Under the pieces are notes generated by a model. It was given only the letters and a program-made list of their open reading frames with translations. It did no database searches and was not told the DNA's origin. Below are positions 23,892-24,359 of a stretch of DNA of 24,359 bases, one piece after another. A program made the translations under genes and the position numbers. The stretch lies in contig CAYRWQ010000011.1 in assembly GCA_964428075.1 (NCBI GenBank), positions 1-24,359 on the forward strand, in the 5' to 3' direction. The DNA is from JAGOSP01 sp964428075 (lineage in GTDB: Bacteria > Patescibacteriota > Minisyncoccia > Moranbacterales > UBA1568). Within the stretch, counting starts at the first letter, position 1, and each line of letters opens with the position of its first letter.

Positions 23892-24359
23892 TGAAAAAGA
23901 TTCAGTGTTGATGCTCAAAAAGATCACTTCACATTTAAAATAGAGAAGATTTTTTGCAAGCTGGTGAGGAAACTGCCCCGCTCGATTTTTGCTTTGTCAA
24001 TAAAACTAAGCATAGACGCTCAGCTTTAGATTGATTGATCCTCATTAGATCAGCTTTCAGGAAATAGCAACTTGATTTTTATATGACTTGGTTCGAGAAA
24101 TTGAAAATAGCACTTGCGATAATTTCAACTAATGGCGAAATAAGACAAGCTCATAAGAAGACAACCTGAGAATTTTGCTATGGAACGAAAGGCAAGGAGC
24201 TATTTTGGTTGGTATGTTATTCAACAGTATGCATATGATATTATAAAGGGGCTTGTGATATGGCATATCCCTTTGTGTCACAGCTTCCAGATAATTTTTT
24301 TAAGGTATCATTCTATAAGTGAAGAGAACTATATTTTGTATCATCATCTGTGAGTTGAT
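23892..24359. other. AT-rich tail without a supported gene
   Basis: These 468 bases are visibly richer in A and T than the rest of the window and have stops in all frames. Two short frames exist: 24083-24169 (28 aa, starting MTWFEKLKIA) and 24180-24353 (57 aa, starting MERKARSYFGW). Neither has a ribosome site or a recognisable family. An imperfect inverted repeat pairs GCTTGTGA (24251-24258) with TCACAGC (24278-24284). The stretch is probably decayed DNA linked to the transposase remnant. Confidence 0.5.

Noticed and set aside
1..24359. CRISPR arrays, rRNA or a complete insertion sequence
   Set aside because: I saw no regularly spaced repeats, no rRNA-like sequence, and only a partial transposase without terminal repeats.

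Overview
The window looks like a chromosomal segment from a Candidate Phyla Radiation (Patescibacteria, Parcubacteria-like) bacterium. The main reason is a reduced type IV secretion-like cluster typical of that group: LysM/CHAP peptidoglycan hydrolase, VirB6/TrbL-like membrane protein, PrgI, and a VirB4 split into a TraC-like N-terminal protein and an ATPase. It sits among ordinary housekeeping genes. TGA is used as a normal stop (xer recombinase, PrgI, both VirB4 parts, hypC, hypD, hypE), so the Gracilibacteria/SR1 UGA=Gly code does not apply. The lineage is inferred from gene content, not from a marker gene.

Layout. 1-3010 (+): typA with its own promoter and terminator, then a membrane-anchored DsbA-like thiol oxidoreductase with its own terminator. 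3084-6003 (-): a Xer-type tyrosine recombinase followed by a GT39/PMT-like membrane glycosyltransferase. 6091-18351 (+): the secretion-like cluster. It contains the LysM-CHAP hydrolase, a VirB6-like protein with a large soluble tail, an unrecognised 419-aa protein, PrgI, the split VirB4, a small membrane protein, a CPBP-protease-like protein lacking its catalytic histidines, and an 894-aa secreted, cysteine-rich, Ca-loop protein with a C-terminal membrane anchor. No VirD4, VirB11, VirB8/9/10 or relaxase is visible. 18711-21071 (-): a two-gene ABC exporter. 21406-23692 (+): hypC-hypD-hypE with 4-base overlaps, making the Fe(CN)2CO ligand machinery of [NiFe] hydrogenases. No hydrogenase subunit, hypA, hypB or hypF lies in the window. 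23693-24359: an AT-rich tail that begins with the decayed C-terminal end of an IS200/REP-associated (Y1) transposase.

How the parts may work together (inference): the VirB4 ATPase, PrgI and VirB6-like protein would form an inner-membrane export or uptake machine. The LysM-CHAP enzyme would open the wall for it. The 894-aa protein, with 22 cysteines, would be the surface-exposed product or adhesin, and the DsbA-like protein could oxidise its cysteines. The hypCDE operon implies a [NiFe] hydrogenase elsewhere in the genome. The least explained items are the 894-aa surface protein, the 419-aa unknown, the histidine-less CPBP-like protein, a promoter in the 18.35-18.71 kb gap with no gene behind it, and the transposase remnant next to hypE.
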